Assembly: GCA_013538805.1 (NCBI GenBank)
Contig: JABXGR010000002.1
Location: forward strand, 180,392-244,391
Direction of reading: 5' to 3'
DNA length: 64,000 nucleotides
From: Candidatus Nitrosocaldus schleperae
GTDB lineage: Archaea > Thermoproteota > Nitrososphaeria > Nitrososphaerales > Nitrosocaldaceae
The translations under genes were made by a program, and so were the position numbers. How positions within the stretch are numbered: position 1 is the first letter of the stretch; the number at the start of each line of letters is the position of its first letter. The notes beneath the pieces are model-generated. The model was not told the DNA's origin. It saw nothing but the letters and a program-made list of their open reading frames with translations, and did no database searches. Positions 50,471-58,449 of this stretch are shown here, one piece after another.

Positions 50471-52259
50471 GATAAGGCCTACAGATCTTCTTTCATTGCC
50501 AGAGGAGAAGCAGAAGAGTCTAGTTATAAATAGATTCTTATCGCTCTTGAATTGGTTAGAGAGCAAGATTACAATACATATGATTAAGGATTATCTACAT
50601 ATAAACACAAGAGAGCTTGATATAACATTGCCAGTTATAAGAACATTTATCTCTAGCAATGAACCACTAGAGCATATACTAACTTCTCTTGGTTATGAAT
50701 ATTCCATGGTGATAGATGCAACATTACCTGCTAGTCTAAGGCATAAAGAATTGCTTGAAAGATTTAATTATTTAATAGTTAATGTTGATAAGCCTATATA
50801 TGCAAGATCCTTCCTACTTTACAGACTTCCTACAAATACAAACATAGCATGGATAAACGGCATTGCAAGATTAGCTGATGAAACTATTATAGATATTATA
50901 CCCCTGAAGCATGATATTGCTTTAAGCAAGATGAAAAGATACACAGGCCTCATAAAAGCTGCAGCAATGAAGTATGCATCGTTGAAGTACAAAGCAGAGG
51001 TTGCAGAGATGACTCTTCAAGCACTAGATAAGCATGAGACAAGGCTATTTAATGTATGCATAACACTAATCATTAAAGCATCTAGCATAAAGGAGTTGAA
51101 TGAAAAGAGTAAGAGATTCATGCGGGAGGTGAAGCAATATACATCTGTAGATCCTATGGTTGGAAGACAGTTAGATCTACTTAATGGCAATGTTAGACAT
51201 ACAATGGTAGTTGAACTTGGTAGTATGAGTATACTATATCCCTTTGTTAGTAGTGATATGATCGAAGTACCAAATGGAATAATGCTTGGCGTTAATCTTA
51301 ACACTGATGCGCCAGTTATCTATGATTACTCACTAAGAAACAATTATAACGTTATAATACTTGCATCATCAGGCTCTGGCAAGTCTATGACAGCAAAGGT
51401 CATGCTTAATAGACTCCTAGAGAAGATGCCTGATTCATATGCATTCATAATAGATCCCCAAGGTGAATATGCTAAGGTTGCAGATTATCTAGGATTTAAC
51501 ATGATAGATGTTGCAAATAATAATGGATTAGGTCTTGATCCATTTAAACTTTTTGATCCAATAACCGCATCTGATGTTATATCTGATATTGTAATGGCAC
51601 CATTGCTGGTAAGGAAAGAGATCGCAACTAATGCAAATAAAGTTAATGACATATTCTCATTATATGAGATAGTAAGCAGGGAATCAAAACGTTATTTGGT
51701 CGATGTGGTTAATAACTATGCAAATATATTTAAAGGTAGAATACTCATGGGTAAGCGAAATATATTATCGCTTAAGGGAACAAACTCTACATCAAGCAGT
51801 GCATCTATGCTACTACTATTATCATTGGCAAAAGTATGGAATGAGATAAATTCGTATGCAAATAATATATTGAAGATAATTATAATAGATGAAGGATGGA
51901 TGCTCTTCAACGTACCATCTGCTGCAAGGTTCGTTAACCTTATAGCTAGAGTTGGGAGGAAATTTAACGTATTATTCATATTTATAACTCAAAGACCAGA
52001 AGATGTTATAGCGAATGAGTATGGCAGAGCATTGCTTGATAATGCTGATACCAAAATCTTGCTAAGGAACAATGAACTTGCAAGTATTAAGATAGCAGAA
52101 GCATTACAATTATCAGAAAATGAGAGAGAGATGATCTCAGCATTTGGTAGAGGTGAGGCATTACTTCTTACTGGTGAGCATAGGATAAGGCTTAAGATAC
52201 TTCCAGGAGAAGAGGAGTTAAGATTATTCTCTACAGATCCAAATGATCAATCGTTATGA
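50454..52259 (+). CDS. VirB4-like conjugation ATPase
   Basis: About 601 residues from the ATG at 50454, which has GGGAGG 12 nt upstream; a longer frame from 50409 overlaps the previous gene. A helical N-terminal domain with LEHILTSLGYEYSMVIDATL precedes the RecA-like ATPase: Walker A LASSGSGKSMTAKVML, FIIDPQGEYAKVADYLGFN, Walker B IIIIDEGWMLF and FITQRPEDVIANEYGRALLD. This is the VirB4/TraC family, which powers pilus assembly and substrate transport in type IV secretion. It matches archaeal conjugation and Ced/Ted DNA-transfer ATPases. Confidence 0.88.
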   Translation: MMYVYEIRPTDLLSLPEEKQKSLVINRFLSLLNWLESKITIHMIKDYLHINTRELDITLPVIRTFISSNEPLEHILTSLGYEYSMVIDATLPASLRHKELLERFNYLIVNVDKPIYARSFLLYRLPTNTNIAWINGIARLADETIIDIIPLKHDIALSKMKRYTGLIKAAAMKYASLKYKAEVAEMTLQALDKHETRLFNVCITLIIKASSIKELNEKSKRFMREVKQYTSVDPMVGRQLDLLNGNVRHTMVVELGSMSILYPFVSSDMIEVPNGIMLGVNLNTDAPVIYDYSLRNNYNVIILASSGSGKSMTAKVMLNRLLEKMPDSYAFIIDPQGEYAKVADYLGFNMIDVANNNGLGLDPFKLFDPITASDVISDIVMAPLLVRKEIATNANKVNDIFSLYEIVSRESKRYLVDVVNNYANIFKGRILMGKRNILSLKGTNSTSSSASMLLLLSLAKVWNEINSYANNILKIIIIDEGWMLFNVPSAARFVNLIARVGRKFNVLFIFITQRPEDVIANEYGRALLDNADTKILLRNNELASIKIAEALQLSENEREMISAFGRGEALLLTGEHRIRLKILPGEEELRLFSTDPNDQSL

Positions 52260-52264
52260 TGCTA

Positions 52265-54316
52265 TTATTTATTACCTCTTCTATCAACTATTATTCTGTA
52301 CGCAGTTAATAATGCTAGTATGAATACACCTGTGAATGAAACCATCTGTATATGATCGTTTATATCATGAGTGTATATAACCTCATTAACTTGTTGCTCG
52401 ATAACCTCTGCATATGCCCTTCCTCCCCATTCATTATATACCTCTACTTTGGCATGACTGGAATAGAATGGTATTATACATGAATCAGTACAATACCTCT
52501 TTGGATTATATAAAGTTCCATTAATATATATTCTTGAAACATCTCCAAACTTCTCATCCAACTTGAATTTAAGTATATCATCTTGAAGTAGAATATCCTC
52601 TATCTTATTATCCTGATCCATATTTACAATTATTACATAGTTGGTGTAGAAGGAGAATGTATGCTCATCATAAACCTTTGTAACATCCCCAACAGTTATC
52701 TCCATCCTGTATGGTGTTAATGTATCAATTGCTATATGTAAGGGTATATCTAATACGTTGTATCTTGAAGCTATGGATTCAGGGATGTAATGTGATGTGT
52801 AGTTAATCACCATGCTAAGATGACCTATACTACTAGCATGATTATCTCTTGCATACATATCCCCTATAACCATCTCTGCAAATATTTCATGAGCACTATC
52901 ATGAATAACCTTACTCTTCATATAATCATGAAGATAACTTCCCAATGGTTTCATATTAACACTTATAGGCAAGTCTCTTATCTTTCCATCAGAGTCATAT
53001 ACAAATATATCTAGTTGTGTTGAGAACCTTACCAAGGGATAAGTGTACTCTGCATTAATAACCTCTAGCATATCATAACCAGCAAAATCTGCAGAATATA
53101 TCTTCATGTTTAATGTTAGAATAGATTTTGATATATGCTCTCCATCAATTATGGGAGAGAAGATTATCTTGCCATAATCTTCATATTCAAATATCAATGC
53201 GTTACTTTTTGTATTATAACCATGAGCACTAGCGTAGATAACATTAAGATATCCTTTCTCTATATCATTTAAAGCATATTCATAGTGGTTTAGTTTGCTT
53301 CTCCTCAAAGGATGTATGCTCTTTCCATCATCATCCATACTACCATGATAATGTAATGCAATAGCAATGCTCTTATTGTATGACCATGGTTTATCATGAT
53401 TGAGCACTAAATATGCATAGTAATGATACACTGGTCTATACCTTACAAGCATTATATCTATACTTGCATCTATCTTTGCTATGACCTTATCTATATTGAT
53501 CAACTTCACATCATATATTATAGTATGTGTAGTAGGTGAAGAGTCATACGTACTATAGATGGTTATACCATCACTATATGTAAGATCTAACATCAAGGCA
53601 TACTCTTCATATACAAAGTTATCTCTGCATTGCTTCATTAAACAATTATATTCATATGTAAGAGTAATATCATAATATCTCTTTTCCACAACTATATGTA
53701 ATGTACCTATCCTCTCATTCTTGAATATGTAGTTAGTTGTATGAATTATTGCAACTGGATCTCCAACATAGTACGTTCCATCCCTGTTCATCGCAACAAA
53801 TCCATCTCCATCAATGAGTTGACCTTTGCTTAGTTGTACTTCAAGCAGAGGGTCAACTACTGTATATTTATGAACAGTACTATTTGAATATCTGAACTTA
53901 AAGCATATACTCTCCTCCATCACCATTATGCATATCTGATGGGTTATCCTCTGCTGAAATCTTATAGTATGTGTGCCTATACTTGCATCTGTCTTTATCT
54001 CAACAATTCCAGATGTATCTGAACCATGAATTATAGTGCTAGCATCAGCCTCAAGCCAGTATGAGTAATCTATGCATGACCCTTCATCTGCATTTCTATA
54101 ACCATGGTATATGTTGTATGCAAATGCATCACCAGCGTAATAAGTACCATCAGGGTTCTGTCTAATGCTGCCATTATGGTATAATGGCGATACCCTTATC
54201 TCTGCATAAAGCTCACAGGGGCTAGATGCATACGCTTGCATATTATGAAGTACAGTCATTGTTAAAGCGATAGATATGCATAATATTACTATTATTACTC
54301 TAGTATTATCCATCAA
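52265..54316 (-). CDS. Large surface protein with signal peptide and C-terminal anchor
   Basis: 683 residues. A signal peptide (~8-30, ending QAYA) precedes a mostly beta extracytoplasmic body with two related modules: NPDGTYYAGDAFAYNIYH near residue 58 and NRDGTYYVGDPVAIIH near 175. At the end a membrane helix (~657-676) is followed by RRGNK, a stop-transfer tail. About seven cysteines may form disulfides. It resembles an adhesin or S-layer-associated protein; contact with a recipient cell is plausible from context only. It is the last gene of the minus-strand unit that includes the VirB6-like gene. Confidence 0.6.
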   Translation of the reverse strand: MMDNTRVIIVILCISIALTMTVLHNMQAYASSPCELYAEIRVSPLYHNGSIRQNPDGTYYAGDAFAYNIYHGYRNADEGSCIDYSYWLEADASTIIHGSDTSGIVEIKTDASIGTHTIRFQQRITHQICIMVMEESICFKFRYSNSTVHKYTVVDPLLEVQLSKGQLIDGDGFVAMNRDGTYYVGDPVAIIHTTNYIFKNERIGTLHIVVEKRYYDITLTYEYNCLMKQCRDNFVYEEYALMLDLTYSDGITIYSTYDSSPTTHTIIYDVKLINIDKVIAKIDASIDIMLVRYRPVYHYYAYLVLNHDKPWSYNKSIAIALHYHGSMDDDGKSIHPLRRSKLNHYEYALNDIEKGYLNVIYASAHGYNTKSNALIFEYEDYGKIIFSPIIDGEHISKSILTLNMKIYSADFAGYDMLEVINAEYTYPLVRFSTQLDIFVYDSDGKIRDLPISVNMKPLGSYLHDYMKSKVIHDSAHEIFAEMVIGDMYARDNHASSIGHLSMVINYTSHYIPESIASRYNVLDIPLHIAIDTLTPYRMEITVGDVTKVYDEHTFSFYTNYVIIVNMDQDNKIEDILLQDDILKFKLDEKFGDVSRIYINGTLYNPKRYCTDSCIIPFYSSHAKVEVYNEWGGRAYAEVIEQQVNEVIYTHDINDHIQMVSFTGVFILALLTAYRIIVDRRGNK

Positions 54317-54363
54317 TGATATAATGAGGTATAATAAAAGAGGATATGCAGGATAGGTCTGTT

Positions 54364-54393
54364 AGTTGAAAAGTAAACGGCAACTTTTCAATT
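54364..54393 (-). other. 11-bp hairpin across the VirB6-like stop codon
   Basis: TTGAAAAGT (54366-54374) and ACTTTTCAA (54383-54391) form a perfect 9-bp stem with an 8-nt AAACGGCA loop; an A-T and a G-T pair extend it. The right arm contains the stop codon of the VirB6-like gene (54388-54390). It may slow or partly end transcription before the surface-protein gene, or protect the upstream mRNA. Confidence 0.6.
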
Positions 54394-56127
54394 CTTATTA
54401 TCTTTACTTGAATCATCATTCACATCATCAACCCATACAGTAAGATCTATAACCTCAAAGTTTGGATTTGGCAATATTATGTTATACATGCTCTCAACCT
54501 TCTCCCTATTAGCATCCCTATTACTTATAATCTCCTTCAATAGCCTAGGATCTACAGCCTTGCTTATCCCTCCCCTCTCCCTTATATGCTCAAGCCAATA
54601 GTAGAGGTTTGTTAACGGTCTCTTATCCTTGCCTATATGCATTATATACTCCCCAAACACCTTGCCAAACACATCTTCTCTACCACGAAGTATGTTATCT
54701 GGAAGCATAAAGTATTCATTTGCAAACCTTGCTAGAGCATTGTAATCCCCATCATCATACAATCGCTTCACCGTATAGAACCATCTATTAACTTCTCTAC
54801 CATCAACAGATGTATTAGGCTTTATCGAAGCATAGTATGCTATTGCGCCCTCTATAAGGGATCCAGCAAAGTTCCTTACCACCTCCATGCCATGCTCTCT
54901 ACCTTCATTATTTGCTGTTATGAACGTACTCTTTACAGCATTATCTGTAAATCTACTTATACTTGGTATGCTTAGAGCCTCTGTTGCTGGTCTTATCGAT
55001 GCTAACAATCCCCCAAGCATACCTGCCCCAAATCCTGCTACAGCACTCTTACCTATCGTCTTTACTGCTGGAGTACTCATAGCTGCCCTTGCAAGTTCAA
55101 GTGTAGTTGGTGTCCTACCAAGTGTAGACTCTAGACCAGAGGCTATCGTGCTTATACCTGCAACAGCTCCCCTTGCAGCGCCTGCTATTGAACCTCCTGC
55201 AAAGAGTATGCCAGATACCCCTGCTCCAGTGACCCATGCACTTATAGTTGTGACTAATGAGCCTATAGCTGGAGCCAGGAGTGCAGGAAAGTACACTGCA
55301 AGTGATGCTATGGCAACACTTGCTATCCATAATTGCAATGGCTCCAGATCAGCACCCATAACATATGCTGATCCAGCAGCAACCGTAAGGCTTGAGAGTA
55401 TTGGTGCAATGCTCAATCCTATGAGTGTGTTGATAAGCATATCACTTATCCTCTTCAGGAATGGTATGAGTGATATCATTAAGATGAGAGGTAAACCTAT
55501 TATGAGCACTGCTGTAAGTACAAGCCTTATTGTACCTATGAGGTATAGGCTCATCATCAGCATCAATGCTATGAATGATTTGAATGCACCCATGAAGACA
55601 TCAACGAACAACTGCTCAGATAACCTAGCAGGATCTAGAAGGTCCATAGGATCTGGTATGCTTGGAGTAGCTATTGTAGATATATTCTCCCATAACCATC
55701 TAACCTTCTCATCAGCCCTCGATGGATCCTCTTGACTCAATATGTATAGACTAAACTCTTCTATAGTATCTGCAATTGGATCCCAGAAGAGTGGGAAAGC
55801 AAAGAGTATTATTATGAGTATAGCACTTCTAGATATCATAGAGTATGCTGTATGCCTTGGAAGTATTGCAAGGTTCTCAAAAACTAAGGATATCCCTGCA
55901 AGTATTAGCACTATTGCAATGATGTAGAGTGAGGAGTCTCTGAAGAATGTATACATTGTTAGATTGCTTCCACTATCATTATAATAATTGAATTTTGGTA
56001 AAGTTAGTGCTATATCGGTGAATGTATTACCTATTGTATTGACTATACCAACACTTAGTGCTATCAATGCTATAACAGCAAATACTGCTATAACTGTTAA
56101 GAGTCCAGCACTAAGCCCAAACACCAT
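54388..56127 (-). CDS. VirB6/TrbL-like polytopic membrane protein
   Basis: 579 residues. About eight hydrophobic segments in the first ~330 residues (TVIAVFAVIALIALSVG, LYIIAIVLILAGISLVF, AILIIILFAFPLFW, FIALMLMMSLYLIGTIRLVL, VTAAGSAYVM-like) include a central Gly/Ala/Thr-rich stretch (~300-350). A soluble cytoplasmic C-terminal half follows, with HIRERGGISKAVDPRLLKEI. Large N-terminal membrane part plus long soluble tail is typical of VirB6/TrbL channel subunits and of CedA-like proteins. Family assignment rests on topology and context, not on a strong motif. Confidence 0.68.
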   Translation of the reverse strand: MVFGLSAGLLTVIAVFAVIALIALSVGIVNTIGNTFTDIALTLPKFNYYNDSGSNLTMYTFFRDSSLYIIAIVLILAGISLVFENLAILPRHTAYSMISRSAILIIILFAFPLFWDPIADTIEEFSLYILSQEDPSRADEKVRWLWENISTIATPSIPDPMDLLDPARLSEQLFVDVFMGAFKSFIALMLMMSLYLIGTIRLVLTAVLIIGLPLILMISLIPFLKRISDMLINTLIGLSIAPILSSLTVAAGSAYVMGADLEPLQLWIASVAIASLAVYFPALLAPAIGSLVTTISAWVTGAGVSGILFAGGSIAGAARGAVAGISTIASGLESTLGRTPTTLELARAAMSTPAVKTIGKSAVAGFGAGMLGGLLASIRPATEALSIPSISRFTDNAVKSTFITANNEGREHGMEVVRNFAGSLIEGAIAYYASIKPNTSVDGREVNRWFYTVKRLYDDGDYNALARFANEYFMLPDNILRGREDVFGKVFGEYIMHIGKDKRPLTNLYYWLEHIRERGGISKAVDPRLLKEIISNRDANREKVESMYNIILPNPNFEVIDLTVWVDDVNDDSSKDNKN

Positions 56128-56146
56128 ATACGCTCACGACCACTTG

Positions 56147-56836
56147 CTATACAGAGACAGTGACTACTCTTTCTAGCAATGGTTTACTATAGCCATCAAT
56201 ATACACCCTAAGGTTACCATTCTTTGTAGAGGTTAGGGATAATATAACATCTAACTCACCCTTGTCATCTGATGTTATGTTGGTAAGGAGATCATCATCC
56301 ACATATATCCTTGCTAACCTATTTGCTACTGCTCTACCATCTTTAGTAAGTAGCCTTAGCCTTAATCTTACAGTATTAGAATTCAATATTATTATGCCAT
56401 CATCAGAACCTCTCATACCTCTACCATTACTACTATAAGCATATCTATCCCATCTCCATCCCCATCTCCATCCTATCCTATAGCAAATCATATCAAGTAT
56501 CATCCTACTATAATAGTTATTGAGTGATAGTTCCTTAACATACTTGAAGATAATTTCTATGGATGGCTTAACCTTATGCCTAAATACATAAAGGAGTATT
56601 GAGTAGATAAGTTCATCTATACTCACTGCTCTATATCTACTCATAGCAACGAATATTGCTATAGTTAATGATGCTATCGCTATAAGAACATCTCTACTTG
56701 CTAATGCTATTATACATGATGATCCTACCATACCCATCTGCTTCATGCTTATCCTTCCTAGCAATGGGAAGTCAAATACAGGTTGCTTTAATGGCTCTAT
56801 ATCCTCAAACCAGAGTACCTCTACCATCACATACAA
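56147..56836 (-). CDS. PrgI/VirB3-like membrane protein with beta-domain tail
   Basis: 229 residues. The N-terminus FDFPLLGRISMKQMGMVG, followed by two close membrane helices (~36-51 and 52-67), resembles PrgI/VirB3 T4SS components that pair with VirB4. Residues ~70-130 are cytoplasmic and basic. Residues ~148-229 form a Ig/transthyretin-like beta domain (RLRLLTKDGRAVANRLARIY, VILSLTSTKNGNLRVYIDG), an addition not usual in VirB3. It lies 6 bp downstream of the four-helix protein and 19 bp upstream of the VirB6-like gene, in one operon. Confidence 0.6.
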   Translation of the reverse strand: MYVMVEVLWFEDIEPLKQPVFDFPLLGRISMKQMGMVGSSCIIALASRDVLIAIASLTIAIFVAMSRYRAVSIDELIYSILLYVFRHKVKPSIEIIFKYVKELSLNNYYSRMILDMICYRIGWRWGWRWDRYAYSSNGRGMRGSDDGIIILNSNTVRLRLRLLTKDGRAVANRLARIYVDDDLLTNITSDDKGELDVILSLTSTKNGNLRVYIDGYSKPLLERVVTVSV

Positions 56837-56842
56837 TACTTG

Positions 56843-57283
56843 CTAGATATATAATGCATGTAAACGATAAGATCCAAAATAAATGGATTTATTTGTTGTT
56901 GATGATGTTGATGGTCTGAACATCATGTTAGATATTGCAGCATATGCATGTAGCATCCCTGTAACCATGGCTATGAATGCACTAGCCTCAATGCTTAGCA
57001 TCCTAAGGAATATGAATGGTAAGAATGTTATGAACAGAACCTCTATGGAAAAATGTACTGCTAAGGCTGGAAGTGGACCTAATATCCTAGCAAGAGATGC
57101 AAAGACCCTATTGGTCTCATAAGTTATACTCTTGCTTAGTACTGTGCTTACTGCATCAACTATATATGCAGTTATCCAGAAAATAAAGAAGAGTGTTGTG
57201 AAAGGCTGCTCTATCTTTGGTAGTACAGCAAAGTATACGAGCAGGAGTGCTATTGCTATAGCATCGATTTTCCTTATGGGCAT
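56843..57283 (-). CDS. Four-helix membrane protein of the T4SS-like operon
   Basis: 146 residues with helices at about 8-24, 30-48, 66-95 and 98-118. The only clear polar feature is DAVSTVLSKS followed by YETNRVFASLARILGP between helices 2 and 3. The ATG start overlaps the last base of the preceding pilin-like gene stop, so translation is coupled. No family is recognised. Position suggests an inner-membrane accessory of the secretion channel. Confidence 0.58.
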   Translation of the reverse strand: MPIRKIDAIAIALLLVYFAVLPKIEQPFTTLFFIFWITAYIVDAVSTVLSKSITYETNRVFASLARILGPLPALAVHFSIEVLFITFLPFIFLRMLSIEASAFIAMVTGMLHAYAAISNMMFRPSTSSTTNKSIYFGSYRLHALYI

Positions 57284-57537
57284 CAGAGTTTGATCACCCC
57301 AACTATAACTCCTATTGTTACTATTGCTCCTCCAAAGTACCTTGTCAGCATGAAGATCATGTTAACTCTATCTACAAGGGATCTTGGTATATTGCTTTGT
57401 GGATTATCTATGCTTATTCCTGTTATCCATGCAGTTATCTCTGGTGCAGCAAAGATTATCAGCCCTGCTATAACAGCACTTATCACTATCCTTAGCCATC
57501 TTACCCTCTCCTCTTCTGTTAGTTCTCCTAGCATCAT
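57283..57537 (-). CDS. Pilin-like (VirB2/CedA1-type) small membrane protein
   Basis: 84 residues: a charged N-terminus (GELTEEERVRWLR), a first membrane helix (~15-36, IVISAVIAGLIIFAAP), a short polar loop with DNPQSN, and a second helix (~60-83, MLTRYFGGAIVTIGVIVGVI). Two helices joined by a small loop, encoded first in an operon with VirB3- and VirB6-like genes, is the pattern of VirB2 pilins and of crenarchaeal CedA1. No cleaved signal is obvious. The call is based on size, topology and context. An ATG at 57534 is an alternative start. Confidence 0.58.
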   Translation of the reverse strand: MMLGELTEEERVRWLRIVISAVIAGLIIFAAPEITAWITGISIDNPQSNIPRSLVDRVNMIFMLTRYFGGAIVTIGVIVGVIKL

Positions 57538-57586
57538 ATATCAATAGCATATTTAAAAATACTATATTCATTGGTAGAGAGCAAAG
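57538..57586. promoter_or_regulatory. Bidirectional promoter, pilin-like / VirD4-partner genes
   Basis: CATATTTAAAAATACTATATTCAT (about 57548-57571) contains two overlapping AT boxes: ATATTTAAAAATA suits the rightward gene at 57587 and ACTATATTCAT read leftward suits the pilin-like gene. Only 49 bp separate the two start codons. Confidence 0.5.
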
Positions 57587-58441
57587 ATGATGGCGATGAA
57601 GTGGTATGAGTTAAGGCTGTATCCAAACTTCAAGGATGGGGAGGAAGAGATGCTTAACCTACTCTACAGAGTTGATGAGTTTGCAATATTCATTGTACGC
57701 AAGAATGGAATGACTAGGATACTCGTTAGGATTAATGATATCAATGCTATGCATTTATCAGGGATCCAGAATGCTAAACTTGAGAGGCTAGAATGGAACC
57801 CATCCCTACGCTACAGTCTCACTCGCTATTATAGGATGAGGATGCATAGTGCATTACCCATAGTGGAGAAGGTTAGACCAAGCATAATCTATACAATAAT
57901 GGAGGAGCTTGACAATATCGGTAATAGTGGTAGAGGTGGAAGTGGAGTAGAGTGCATACTTGCATGTTATGCAAAGTATAAGGATGAGGCATACTCCATA
58001 AGCAGATGGATAATGAAGAAGGAAGGTCGTGAACATTCACTTGTAAAAGCATTGAAGAACCTATTTACATCAAATAGTGAGAGGGAAAGAAGATTATCTC
58101 CACTTACCGAGAGCCTTGTTGAGAAGGCCAGATGGAAGATGAGGTTAAAACACTTCCATACAGTGCTAGCATTGGGAGCAGAGGATGTTAGAACTCTAGA
58201 TATGCTAGAGGGTGCATTGCCCTATGGGCTTGTAGCATATAAAAGTAAGAGCATTGAGGATCATTTATCAGATCTATCTAGCATAGTTGAGAATGCAAAG
58301 ATGCTGAAGAAGTGTATATTGAGTGATGTAGAACTTGCAAGTATAGTGGCATTGCCAAAGGATGCATCGGTCTTGAGGCTTGCTACAACAGATAGAAGAA
58401 CGTTTACAACTGGACTTGTAGTAGATGCTGATACCATATAG
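57587..58441 (+). CDS. Partner of the VirD4-like ATPase, unknown
   Basis: 284 residues, soluble, with a beta-rich N-terminal third (WYELRLYPNFKDGEEEMLNL, FAIFIVRKNGMTRILVRI), a basic helical middle (~130-200) and an alpha/beta end with SIVALPKDASVLRLATTDRR. The VirD4-like gene starts 8 bp beyond its stop. Many archaeal conjugation loci encode the N-terminal domain of the coupling or HerA-type ATPase separately, which could apply here, but no motif proves it. The start may also be the third ATG at 57596. Confidence 0.58.
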   Translation: MMAMKWYELRLYPNFKDGEEEMLNLLYRVDEFAIFIVRKNGMTRILVRINDINAMHLSGIQNAKLERLEWNPSLRYSLTRYYRMRMHSALPIVEKVRPSIIYTIMEELDNIGNSGRGGSGVECILACYAKYKDEAYSISRWIMKKEGREHSLVKALKNLFTSNSERERRLSPLTESLVEKARWKMRLKHFHTVLALGAEDVRTLDMLEGALPYGLVAYKSKSIEDHLSDLSSIVENAKMLKKCILSDVELASIVALPKDASVLRLATTDRRTFTTGLVVDADTI

Positions 58442-58449
58442 ATGTTAGA

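Noticed and set aside
54887..55735. 282-residue plus-strand ORF opposite the VirB6-like gene
   Set aside because: Antisense of a membrane protein with helix-like composition inverted; no promoter or Shine-Dalgarno, and the minus-strand operon context is far stronger.
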